Assembly: GCF_009687865.1 (NCBI RefSeq) | Contig: NZ_BLAE01000057.1 | Span: forward strand, 1-64,000 | Direction of reading: 5' to 3' | Source: Acrocarpospora macrocephala | GTDB lineage: Bacteria; Actinomycetota; Actinomycetes; Streptosporangiales; Streptosporangiaceae | Length of the DNA: 64,000 bases | Part shown: positions 52,348 through 61,045 of the stretch, in pieces | Layout of the letters: each line of letters opens with the position of its first letter | How positions within the stretch are numbered: position 1 is the stretch's first letter | Notes under the pieces: model-generated | Told to the model about the DNA's origin: nothing | Seen by the model: only the letters and a program-made list of their open reading frames with translations | Database searches by the model: none | Translations under genes and position numbers: made by a program

Positions 52348-53367
52348 TTGGCTGCTATTGGCATGAACTATCTGGTAACCGGCGGCAGCGGATTCATCGG
52401 GTCGCACCTGACCGATGCCCTGCTGGATCGGGGTGATTCGGTGACGGTGCTCGACAACCTCTCCACCGGTCGCGCCGAGAACCTGCGTCACTCGGCCCAG
52501 CATCCGGCGCTGCGGATCGTCACCGGCTCGGTCCTGGACGAACTTGTGGTGGACGAACTGGTGCACCAGTGCGATGTGGTCGTGCACCTCGCCGCCGCCG
52601 TCGGGGTGCAGCTGATCGTGGAGCAGCCGTTGCGGTCGCTGACCACCAACATCCGCGGCTCCGAGATCGTCATCGGGGCCGCGCACCGTTATCGCAGGAA
52701 GATCCTGGTGGCCAGCACCAGCGAGATCTACGGCAAGAACTCCGGCGGGCCGCTGGCCGAGGACGCCGACCGGATCCTGGGCAGCACGTCCGTCTCCCGC
52801 TGGTCCTACAGCACCGCCAAGGCCGTGGACGAGATCCTGGCCAACGCGTACTACCGGGAACGCGGTCTGCCGACCGTGGTGACGCGCCTGTTCAACACGG
52901 TCGGGCCCCGGCAGAGCCCCGCCTACGGGATGGTCGTGCCGCGGCTGGTCCGCCAGGCGCTCAGCGGGCGGCCGCTCACCGTGTTCGGCGACGGCACCCA
53001 GTCGCGGTGCTTCGTGCACGTCCTGGACGTCGTCGACGCGCTGCTGCGGCTGCTGGACGAGCCGCTGGCGGTCGGGCAGACCTTCAACATCGGATCCTCC
53101 GACGAGGTCACCATCCTCGAACTGGCCAAGACGGTGATCGAACTGACCCGGAGCACCTCCGGGGTGGAGATGATCCCCTACCACGAGGCGTACGCGAAGG
53201 GCTTCGAGGACATGGCCCGGCGGGTGCCGGACAGCTCCCGGCTGCGGGCCCTCACCGGGTGGCGCCCGCAGCGCAACCTGGACGACATCCTGCTCGACAC
53301 GATCACGGAGACGATGCGCGAGATGTCCCGCGGGCGGCAGTGCGAAGCAGGGATCGACGCGCGGTGA
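52348..53367 (+). CDS. NAD-dependent epimerase/dehydratase (UDP-glucuronate decarboxylase/RmlB-like)
   Basis: A 339-residue extended SDR: LVTGGSGFIGSHLTDALL, DNLSTGRAENL, HLAAAVGVQLIVEQP, ASTSEIYGKNSGG, catalytic YSTAKAVDE, RLFNTVGPRQSPAYGMVVPR and VFGDGTQSRCFVHV. The STSE-x-YG and R-x-FNT-x-GPRQ pattern resembles UDP-glucuronate decarboxylases and related dehydratases. It should supply a modified sugar for the polymer. The start is TTG 52348, with AGAGGAG 5 nt upstream; ATG 52363 lacks an SD. About 140 bp of poorly coding sequence separates it from the flippase, so it may have its own promoter. The end overlaps the next gene (GTGA). Confidence 0.88.
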   Translation: MAAIGMNYLVTGGSGFIGSHLTDALLDRGDSVTVLDNLSTGRAENLRHSAQHPALRIVTGSVLDELVVDELVHQCDVVVHLAAAVGVQLIVEQPLRSLTTNIRGSEIVIGAAHRYRRKILVASTSEIYGKNSGGPLAEDADRILGSTSVSRWSYSTAKAVDEILANAYYRERGLPTVVTRLFNTVGPRQSPAYGMVVPRLVRQALSGRPLTVFGDGTQSRCFVHVLDVVDALLRLLDEPLAVGQTFNIGSSDEVTILELAKTVIELTRSTSGVEMIPYHEAYAKGFEDMARRVPDSSRLRALTGWRPQRNLDDILLDTITETMREMSRGRQCEAGIDAR

Positions 53368-54377
53368 GTCTGGCAGTCAGTGTGGGGACGGTGGTGTCGG
53401 CGGCGGCGATCGGAGCCGCCGCCACCGTTCCGGTCCGGAAGTTCGCGCTGTGGACGCGGCTGACCGACCGGCCCGGTGGCCACAAGGCCCACCGTCGTCC
53501 CACCCCATACCTGGGCGGCCTGGCCATCCTGATCGCCACGCTGCCGCCGGTCGCGTTCCAAGCGGGCAACCCGGCGGTACGGGCCGTCATCCTGGGCGCG
53601 GCCGTGCTCGCCCTGGTCGGCCTGATCGACGACCTGCGGCCGCTCGGGCCGCTGCCGCGGCTGCTGGTGGAGACGCTCGCCGCGCTGGCCGTGGTGTTCA
53701 ACGGGGTGCAGGCCCCGGTCACCGGCACCTGGCTGGACATCCCGCTGACCACGATCTGGATCGTGGTCGTCACCAACTCCTACAACCTGCTCGACAACAT
53801 GGACGGCGCGCTGAGCGCGGTCGCCGTCGCCACCTGCGGCATGCTGGCCGTGGCCGCGTTCGTCACCGGCGCGCCCGCGGCGGCCGTCATCCCGCTGGCG
53901 CTGGCCGGGGCCTGCGCCGGCTTCCTGGTCCACAACTGGACCCCGGCGCGGATCTTCATGGGCGATTGCGGCTCGCTGTTCATCGGCTTCGCCATCGCCT
54001 GCTCCGCCGTGCTCGTGTTCGACGCGCCCGGGCAGGCTCCGGCGGGACTGCTGCTGGTCACCTTCGTGGCCACCGTGGACACCCTCGTGGTGGTGGTCTC
54101 CCGCCGCCGGGCGGGCCGCTCGGTGATGTGCGGCGGGACCGACCACGTCACCCACCGGCTGCGCCGGCTCGGCCTTTCGGTCTCGCAGACGGTCCTCGTG
54201 CTCGCCGCGGTGACCACGCTGACCTGCGGCCTGGCCTGCGCGGTGGCCGTGCTGGCGCTGGCCCCGCTGCTCGCCCTGGCCCTGGCCGTCGGCTCGGGTC
54301 TCGTCCTCGTCGTTCTGCTGCAGGGCGTGGACGCCTACCCGGCCGCCCGCCCCGCGCTGCAACCCTCAAGGCGGTAA
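53364..54377 (+). CDS. WecA/TagO/MraY-type polyprenyl-phosphate sugar-1-phosphate transferase
   Basis: A 337-residue polytopic membrane enzyme that starts repeat-unit synthesis by transferring HexNAc-1-phosphate from a UDP-sugar to undecaprenyl phosphate. Seen: DRPGGHKAHRRPTPYLGGLA, LIDDLRPLGPLPR, NSYNLLDNMDGALS, HNWTPARIFMGDCGSLFIGF and GTDHVTHRL on cytoplasmic loops, with about ten helices between. These are the WecA-family motifs. The GTG start (53364) overlaps the epimerase stop (GTGA). It is unusual in standing late in the operon, just before the chain-length/kinase gene. Confidence 0.92.
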   Translation: MSLAVSVGTVVSAAAIGAAATVPVRKFALWTRLTDRPGGHKAHRRPTPYLGGLAILIATLPPVAFQAGNPAVRAVILGAAVLALVGLIDDLRPLGPLPRLLVETLAALAVVFNGVQAPVTGTWLDIPLTTIWIVVVTNSYNLLDNMDGALSAVAVATCGMLAVAAFVTGAPAAAVIPLALAGACAGFLVHNWTPARIFMGDCGSLFIGFAIACSAVLVFDAPGQAPAGLLLVTFVATVDTLVVVVSRRRAGRSVMCGGTDHVTHRLRRLGLSVSQTVLVLAAVTTLTCGLACAVAVLALAPLLALALAVGSGLVLVVLLQGVDAYPAARPALQPSRR

Positions 54378-54381
54378 ATCC

Positions 54382-55767
54382 TTGGAACTCCTCTCCTATC
54401 TGCGACTGGCCCGCCGGAACTGGTGGATCATCGCCCTGGCGGCGGGCACGGGCGCCGGGGGCGCGATGCTCGTGACCCAGCAGATGCCCGAGCGGTATGC
54501 CGCGACGGTGTCCATGCTCGTGGCCGCCGAGGACGACGAATCCAGCGCGGCCGGGGCGTACCAGGCCAACCTGCTGTCGCAGCAGCGGGTCAAGTCGTAC
54601 GCGAACCTGATCACCAGCCGCCGGGTGGTGAGCGAGGTCGCCCGGCCCGAGGGCCTCAACCCGGATTCGCTGGCCAGGAACGTGAAGGCGGAAGCCGTGC
54701 CGGACACGGTGCTGCTGCGGGCGACCGTGGAGGACGGTGATCCGGCCAGGGCCGGGCGGCTGGCCAACGCGGTCGGCGAGCAGCTGACCAAGCTGATCGA
54801 CCAGATCGAGCGGCCGGACAAGAACAGCAAGTCCACCATCAAGGTCACGGTCATCGACAAGGCCGTCACGCCCGGGAAGCCGGTCAGCCCGCGCCCGCTG
54901 GTGAACCTGTCCATCGGCGTGCTCCTCAGCCTGCTCGCCGCCGGCTCGGCGATCGTCCTGTACGACCGGCTCGACACCACCGTGAAGACCCCGGAGGACC
55001 TGCTGGAGGCCACCGGCGGGGCGGTGCTCGGCGTCATCAGTTACGAGAAGGACGCCAAGCTGTACCCGTTGATCGTGCGCGATCAAGGCAGTTCCATCCG
55101 GGCTGAGGCGTTCCGGGCGATCCGTACGAACCTGCAGTTCGTCGGCATCGACGAGAAGCCCAGGTCGTTGGTGATCACCAGCTGCCTGCCGGGCGAGGGC
55201 AAGTCCTCGACCTCGGTCAACCTGGCCATCGCGCTGGGCCAGGCCGGCTGGCGGGTGCTGCTCGTGGACGCGGACCTGCGCCGCCCCAGCGTGCCCGACT
55301 ATCTCGGCATCGAGGGCGCCGTCGGGCTCACCAACGTCCTGATCGGCACCTCCACCCTGGCCGACGCCCTGCAGACCTGGGGCGACGACCAGATCCAGGT
55401 GCTGCCCAGCGGCCCCATCCCGCCCAACCCGAGCGAGCTGCTCAGCTCCCACCAGATGCGGCAGCTGCTCATCCAGCTCCGCAAGTCCTACGACATGGTG
55501 CTCATCGACGCGCCGCCGCTGCTCCCCGTCACCGACGCGGCCACCCTGGCCGCCGTCGCCGACGGGGTCCTGCTGGTGGCCCGCAGCGCCAAGACCCAGC
55601 GCGACCACCTCGCGCACGCCACCACCCAGCTCAGCTCGGTCAGCGGACGCCTGATCGGCTCGATCCTCAACTTCACACCGTCCAGGACCATCCACCACTA
55701 CGGCTACGACTACAGCTACGAACCCATCAAGGAAGCCGAACCCGACAAGATCCCGGTAGGGGTCTAA
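54382..55767 (+). CDS. Wzc-like polysaccharide copolymerase and BY-kinase (single chain)
   Basis: A 461-residue protein. The N-terminal Wzz-like part has two membrane helices (about 13-31 and 174-193) around an extracytoplasmic domain. The cytoplasmic bacterial tyrosine-kinase domain has Walker A SCLPGEGKSS (about 267-276), Walker A' VLLVDADLRRPSV (about 291) and Walker B MVLIDAPPLL (about 372). The C-terminus has a Tyr cluster YGYDYSYEP (Tyr440, 442, 444, 446) for autophosphorylation. It would set chain length through phosphorylation cycles with the neighbouring phosphatase. The TTG start (54382) has AAGGCGG upstream and follows the previous stop by 4 bp. Confidence 0.92.
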   Translation: MELLSYLRLARRNWWIIALAAGTGAGGAMLVTQQMPERYAATVSMLVAAEDDESSAAGAYQANLLSQQRVKSYANLITSRRVVSEVARPEGLNPDSLARNVKAEAVPDTVLLRATVEDGDPARAGRLANAVGEQLTKLIDQIERPDKNSKSTIKVTVIDKAVTPGKPVSPRPLVNLSIGVLLSLLAAGSAIVLYDRLDTTVKTPEDLLEATGGAVLGVISYEKDAKLYPLIVRDQGSSIRAEAFRAIRTNLQFVGIDEKPRSLVITSCLPGEGKSSTSVNLAIALGQAGWRVLLVDADLRRPSVPDYLGIEGAVGLTNVLIGTSTLADALQTWGDDQIQVLPSGPIPPNPSELLSSHQMRQLLIQLRKSYDMVLIDAPPLLPVTDAATLAAVADGVLLVARSAKTQRDHLAHATTQLSSVSGRLIGSILNFTPSRTIHHYGYDYSYEPIKEAEPDKIPVGV

Positions 55768-55776
55768 TTAATTAGA
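55763..55776. promoter_or_regulatory. Perfect 14-bp AT palindrome at the kinase stop
   Basis: TCTAATTAATTAGA is fully self-complementary and overlaps the TAA stop of the BY-kinase gene. In a genome this GC-rich an all-but-four A/T 14-mer palindrome is unexpected. It could be a binding site for an AT-preferring protein or part of the end of the plus operon. Confidence 0.45.
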
Positions 55777-55852
55777 AACCCGTCCATAGACAGCCGCACG
55801 GCCGCCGACCAGGCGATTCACCGCTGCGGCTGTCCAGATCACGACTTTCTCA

Positions 55853-56428
55853 TTAATCGTTGGCGCTCTCCGTGCCGCCGGCCAGCAGGCGCAGCGGCAC
55901 GGAGAGCTCGGCGGCGATGCGCCGCCCCACCGCGCGATAGACGCGCCCAGAACGGCCGATCGGATCGACCACATCAGGTTCCGCCACTCGGACCATCCCC
56001 CTCCTGGCCGTCGCCTCGGCCAGCAGCGCCCTCCCCCGCTCCTCCGCCTCCAGGAAGCGCACGACCAGGCCTTCCGGAATGGCCCGGACCAGGGCGCCGA
56101 ACTCCGCGATCGTGAACACCCGGCCCACCGACGCCGGAACCCGGGTCACCACCTCGGCCCGATGCCGCCGGGTCGCCGTCAGCACCAGATCGGCCTCGAC
56201 CACCATCTCGGATTCCAGCGGCCGGGACACGAACTCCCCCACCTCCGCGCCCATCCGCCGAAGCACCTCCCGAGCCCCCGCACTGATCGGCACCCCCGCC
56301 ACCGTGCGCGTCCCGGCACTGCCCACCTCGACCCCCGAGACCGCCGCCAGCGCGGCCCTGGTCAGGCACTCCGCGATCGGCGATCGGCAGATGTTCCCCG
56401 TACAAACGAACAGCACCCGAAACCCCAT
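55853..56428 (-). CDS. Low-molecular-weight protein tyrosine phosphatase (Wzb-like)
   Basis: A 191-residue LMW-PTP: the signature loop V-C9-TGNICR15-SP at the N-terminus and general acid Asp in VVDPIGRSGRVY near residue 158. It is somewhat longer than usual (about 150) through a Glu/Arg-rich insertion (about 118-150). It should dephosphorylate the tyrosine cluster of the BY-kinase. It converges on that gene with 85 bp between; the products would work as a kinase/phosphatase pair while being made from separate transcripts. Confidence 0.92.
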   Translation of the reverse strand: MGFRVLFVCTGNICRSPIAECLTRAALAAVSGVEVGSAGTRTVAGVPISAGAREVLRRMGAEVGEFVSRPLESEMVVEADLVLTATRRHRAEVVTRVPASVGRVFTIAEFGALVRAIPEGLVVRFLEAEERGRALLAEATARRGMVRVAEPDVVDPIGRSGRVYRAVGRRIAAELSVPLRLLAGGTESAND

Positions 56429-56516
56429 CCGACGAGGTTAGGCAGGAGGGCCAGATTGTCTTCCGGGGTTTGACACAAACTTGATCGGCAATCGCCGCAC
56501 CTTTAGTCGTATGTCC

Positions 56517-56542
56517 CGGCTTGGCCGCGCCTGTGTCTGGAC
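56517..56542 (+). repeat. Truncated copy of the structured-RNA 5-prime end
   Basis: The 26 bases here are identical to 56591-56616, the first arm of the structured element described next, but the sequence after it (ACAACCGCACCTTC) is unrelated and the partner arm is absent. It looks like a partial duplication 74 bp upstream of the complete copy. Confidence 0.7.
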
Positions 56543-56591
56543 AACCGCACCTTCTTAACCCGGCCATCACTCCTATCCAGGGCAATCAAGC

Positions 56592-56714
56592 GGCTTGGCC
56601 GCGCCTGTGTCTGGACTGAGGAACGCAGGGTCGCGAAGCGGCCCGGAGTGACGAGGGAAGACACAGGCTGAAGGCGGCCAAGCCCGCCGTGCCGGAGGCG
56701 CGGCCATAGACACA
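56592..56714 (+). ncRNA. Structured RNA-like element, copy 1
   Basis: Four nested or adjacent helices can be drawn. P0 GGCTTGGCCGC (56592-56602)/GCGGCCAAGCC (56674-56684), 11 bp. P1 GCCTGTGTCT (56603-56612)/AGACACAGGC (56659-56668), 10 bp. P2 GGGTCGC-GAA-GCGGCCC (56628-56644). P3 (56686-56704) closed by GGA. The two internal strands are nearly invariant with copy 2 (63632), while P1 has a compensatory T-A to A-T change and P2 an extra G-C pair. A strong hairpin terminator follows directly. No known family is recognised, and there is no ORF of note. The strand is chosen from the terminator orientation. Confidence 0.6.
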
Positions 56715-56752
56715 GAACCCTCGCCGTCGGAGGGGGGAGACGGCGAGGGTTC
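56715..56752. terminator. Bidirectional hairpin terminator between RNA copy 1 and msiK
   Basis: A 14-bp perfect stem GAACCCTCGCCGTC (56715-56728) / GACGGCGAGGGTTC (56739-56752) with a Gly-rich-looking GGAGGGGGGA loop. It is followed by GTTCT on the plus strand and lies 70 bp from the msiK stop on the other, so it can end both transcripts. Confidence 0.8.
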
Positions 56753-56821
56753 GTTCTGAGGGGTTTCGTAAAGCCAGGTTGGTGGCCGCCCCCCGCCGGA
56801 CTGGCGGGGGGCGGACGTTCT

Positions 56822-58042
<1,221 letters not shown>

Positions 58043-58109
58043 GCCAGTCCTTCACGCTGCCCGAGGACCGGCACGGAACCCCCGCCGCCGGTCTCCACTA
58101 GGGGAAAAG

Positions 58110-58123
58110 TGGATACGTTTTCA
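58110..58123. promoter_or_regulatory. LacI-type operator candidate upstream of msiK
   Basis: TGGATACGTTTTCA fits the half-symmetric LacI-family pattern TGGAnnCGnTTnCA with central CG. It lies about 70 bp before the msiK start and shares most positions with the site at 58231. Confidence 0.5.
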
Positions 58124-58230
58124 TGCATCTCACCCGAACCGGACATGCCTGTCAAGCGATTCCCTTAGTTTCCGCCTGTCATGACATTCCCGTTATCGTA
58201 TTGAGACTGGAGGTAACTGTGGAATTCTGA

Positions 58231-58244
58231 TGGAATCGTTTCCA
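58231..58244. promoter_or_regulatory. LacI-type operator candidate at the regulator start codon
   Basis: TGGAATCGTTTCCA has perfect outer arms TGGAA/TTCCA around TCGT. It overlaps the first base of the LacI-family start codon, so binding would repress the regulator's own gene. Confidence 0.6.
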
Positions 58245-59257
58245 TGAGCAGTCCAGCGCAGCGCCGTACGACGATCAAGGACGTGGCCGAGATGGCCGGG
58301 GTCGGGGTGGCGACCGTCTCGCGGGTCCTGTCGGGGGGATCGGCGAGCGCGGAGACGCGGGAGCGGGTGCTGGACGCGGCCACCAAGCTGGACTACCGGC
58401 CGAGCGCGCTCGGGCGGAACCTGCGGCAGCAGCGCAGCGGCGGGATCGCGCTGCTGGTGCCGGACATCACCGACAACTTCTACGCGCGGCTCGCGGACGG
58501 CGTGCTCTCCTGCGCCCGCTCCTACCGCGAGCCGGTCACCATCGGCGTCACCGGCGACGACCCGGAGCAGGAGGCCGACCTGGTCGGGTCGCTGCTGGAG
58601 CAGAGCATGGACCGTGTGATCGCGGTGCCGTCGGGGGACGGCGAGATGTGGGCGCCCGCGCTCCGGGCGGGGCTGAGCGTGGTCTTCGCCGACCGGCGGG
58701 TGTGGCGCGACCCGGCGCCCGGGCAGCAGCGGGTGCTGGACGAGGTGCCGGCCGTGCTCGCCGACGACCGGGCCGGAGTGCGTACGGCGGTGGAATACCT
58801 GACCGGGCTCGGCCATCGCAAGATCGGCTTCCTGGCCCGGCACGGGCAGACCCAGCGGACCCGGGCGTTCCGCACCGCGATGGGCGAGCTGCTGGACGAG
58901 GAGCTGGTGGTGCCGGCGCGGGCGAGCCGCGACTCCGCCTACGCCGCGGCGTCCGGTCTCTTCCAGCGACGGCCCGACATCACGGCCGTCCTGACCGGGG
59001 ACAACATGCTCGGCGAGGCGGCCGTGCTGGCGGCCAGGGAGCTGGACGTGCGGATTCCGCGGGACCTGTCGCTGGTGATGTTCGACGACGTGCCGTGGGC
59101 CGAACTCTGCTCCCCGCCGCTGACAGTGGTGGCCCAGCCCGCGCAGGACATCGGGTATCGGGCGGCGGAGCTGGTGATGCGCCAGGGCCGGCGGCCGAAG
59201 ACGGTCATGCTGCCGACCCAGCTGATCATCAGGGGCAGCTGCGGCCCGCGCAGGTGA
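58244..59257 (+). CDS. LacI-family transcriptional regulator
   Basis: A 337-residue repressor: N-terminal helix-turn-helix TIKDVAEMAGVGVATVSRVLSGG (about 8-30), hinge helix, and a periplasmic-binding-like ligand domain (GIALLVPDITDNFYARLADG, AVEYLTGLGHRKIGFLARH, VLTGDNMLGEAAVLAARELD, SLVMFDDVPWAEL). It probably binds a sugar or sugar-phosphate. The ATG overlaps the end of a five-codon frame starting at 58230 (ATG GAA TCG TTT CCA TGA) and the operator. It diverges from msiK with about 200 bp between. It converges on the DUF4012 gene, overlapping it by 29 bp at the 3-prime ends. Confidence 0.92.
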   Translation: MSSPAQRRTTIKDVAEMAGVGVATVSRVLSGGSASAETRERVLDAATKLDYRPSALGRNLRQQRSGGIALLVPDITDNFYARLADGVLSCARSYREPVTIGVTGDDPEQEADLVGSLLEQSMDRVIAVPSGDGEMWAPALRAGLSVVFADRRVWRDPAPGQQRVLDEVPAVLADDRAGVRTAVEYLTGLGHRKIGFLARHGQTQRTRAFRTAMGELLDEELVVPARASRDSAYAAASGLFQRRPDITAVLTGDNMLGEAAVLAARELDVRIPRDLSLVMFDDVPWAELCSPPLTVVAQPAQDIGYRAAELVMRQGRRPKTVMLPTQLIIRGSCGPRR

Positions 59258-61040
59258 CGGTGGTGCGCTGCGGGCGCACCAGGGGCTGGACCGGGACGTT
59301 CGGGCGGGCCGCGCTGTGGGGCTCGCGGAGGTCCAGCTCGATGGTCGCGGTCCGGCGGGGGCCGAGTTCGATGACCTTGGAGTAGACGGGGTGGAACCGC
59401 TCCTCCTCGACGATCATCTCGGTGGCGGCGCCGTTGATCCTGGCGGCTTTGAGGGTGGCGCCGACGGGGGCGTACAGGGAGAACCAGATCTTGTTCGCGC
59501 CGACGGGCGGCTGGTCGTGCGGGGTGTCCATCCGGTACGTCACGTACTTGGGGAGGGTGCCTTCGGGCACGTCGTTGGTCAGCCGGATCCGGATCCGGCT
59601 GGTGCGCCAGTCGCCCTCCCGGGGGCCGAGGTCGTAGTTGAGCTCGCGGTCGAGGTAGTAGTCGAGCTTGGTGCCGCCGGAATTGTTGACCACCAGGCCC
59701 GCGTACGGTCCGCGCGCGGTGGACAGCGTCCCGCCCAGCGGGGTGGTGGCGATCAGGGCCTGGTCGCGGTCGTGCCGGCTCCAGATCCGCAGACGGCCCT
59801 CCTCCACGAGCTGGAAGAAGACGGGCAGGGCTTCGAGCCCGGGCAGCCGGGTCAGCGCGTCGCCGACCGACCGCGCGATCGTGACGAGGAAACGTTTGCG
59901 CTCGATCGGATCCTGGTAGCGGGCGTAGGCCGCGCGCTCGGTGAGATCGACCACGTTGGCGGCCGTGACCTGCTCCCCGCCGGGCAGCGTGACCGGTCCG
60001 ACCAGGGACAACATCCGGGCCAGGCCGACCGGATCGGTCGCGATGGCGCCGTCCAGGCGGGTGCCGGTCTGCCGTTGCCAGAGCCGGGTCCACGTCTCCG
60101 CCGCGTACGGGAAATGGGGTGAGAGGTTGGAATTGGACAGCAGTTCCACCGCGCTCGGGCCGTACCGCGCGACATACGCGGGCCCGTGATCGACCACGGG
60201 CGTGGTGGCGTTCCTGAGCCCGTTGTTCGCGGCCAGGTTCTTGATCGCGAAACGCCCGCCACCGGCGGAGAGGATGCCGAACGCGCCCACAAGACCGCCC
60301 GTGCCCCGGGCCTCGGCGTTGGTCTGGAACGCGAGGAAGTAGCGGCTGGGCTTGTCCCGGCCGAACAGCGCGGGCAGCGCGACGAGCTGCGCCGCCCTGT
60401 CCACCCAGCCGCGCAGCCGGTCGATCTCCTTGATCGCGCTGGCCCGCGCGGCGTCGATCGCGCCGACCCCCGTGCTCTCCGGCACGCGGGTCAGCTCGCC
60501 GCGAGCCAGCAGGAGCCGGAGCCGCGCCCGCTGCACCGCGCCCGTGACGTCGGTTCCGGCCAGCTTCGCCAGCAGCCCGGTCAGGCCGGGAACGCCGCCG
60601 GAGATCGAGCCGCGCAAGGCGACGGCGACCTCCTGCAGCTCGTCGAGCGCGAGGGTCAGCTGGTCCGCCGCCCGCGCGATCCCGCGGACGACCGCCGCCT
60701 CCTCGCCCATGACGGGCAGCCGGGAGAGCAGATCCCAGTCCGCTCCCCCGGTGACCCGCCGGGCCGCCGCCGCGTGCTCCCGCGCCTCCGACAGCGCCTT
60801 CGCGAAGTCCGGCAGGGAGTCCAGCAGCGGCTTCCCGGCTTCCTGCGTCCCCGCCCGCCCGGCGCGCGACCGAGCGGACGACAACGCCGACGAAAGATCG
60901 TCATGCGCCTCGGCCAGGGCTGATCGGGTCGCGGTCAGGTGGTGCCAGGTGGTCAGGCCCAGGTAGGCCGACCACCCGGCGGCCATGGCGGGCAGCGCGC
61001 CGATGAGCGCGAGGCCCGCCAGCAGGCGGCGTTTGTTCAC
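59229..61040 (-). CDS. DUF4012 membrane-anchored surface protein
   Basis: A 603-residue protein with one N-terminal membrane helix (about 7-28), a helical coiled stretch (about 38-180), and the DUF4012 region: RYFLAFQTNAEARGTGGLVG, FAIKNLAANNGLRN, ERKRFLVTIARSVGDAL and VVNNSGGTKLDYYLDRELNY. DUF4012 proteins are extracytoplasmic, found in actinobacteria and often beside exopolysaccharide genes; no activity is known. The GTG 61040 follows the TAA of the LPWTG-protein gene by five bases and has no strong SD, so it may depend on coupling. The stop overlaps the convergent LacI gene by 29 bp. Confidence 0.85.
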   Translation of the reverse strand: MNKRRLLAGLALIGALPAMAAGWSAYLGLTTWHHLTATRSALAEAHDDLSSALSSARSRAGRAGTQEAGKPLLDSLPDFAKALSEAREHAAAARRVTGGADWDLLSRLPVMGEEAAVVRGIARAADQLTLALDELQEVAVALRGSISGGVPGLTGLLAKLAGTDVTGAVQRARLRLLLARGELTRVPESTGVGAIDAARASAIKEIDRLRGWVDRAAQLVALPALFGRDKPSRYFLAFQTNAEARGTGGLVGAFGILSAGGGRFAIKNLAANNGLRNATTPVVDHGPAYVARYGPSAVELLSNSNLSPHFPYAAETWTRLWQRQTGTRLDGAIATDPVGLARMLSLVGPVTLPGGEQVTAANVVDLTERAAYARYQDPIERKRFLVTIARSVGDALTRLPGLEALPVFFQLVEEGRLRIWSRHDRDQALIATTPLGGTLSTARGPYAGLVVNNSGGTKLDYYLDRELNYDLGPREGDWRTSRIRIRLTNDVPEGTLPKYVTYRMDTPHDQPPVGANKIWFSLYAPVGATLKAARINGAATEMIVEEERFHPVYSKVIELGPRRTATIELDLREPHSAARPNVPVQPLVRPQRTTVTCAGRSCP

Positions 61041-61045
61041 CCTGG

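Noticed and set aside
52569-53363. Plus-strand frame reading into the WecA-type gene
   Set aside because: The upstream part is an out-of-phase reading of the epimerase; the true start is GTG 53364 with a GTGA overlap.
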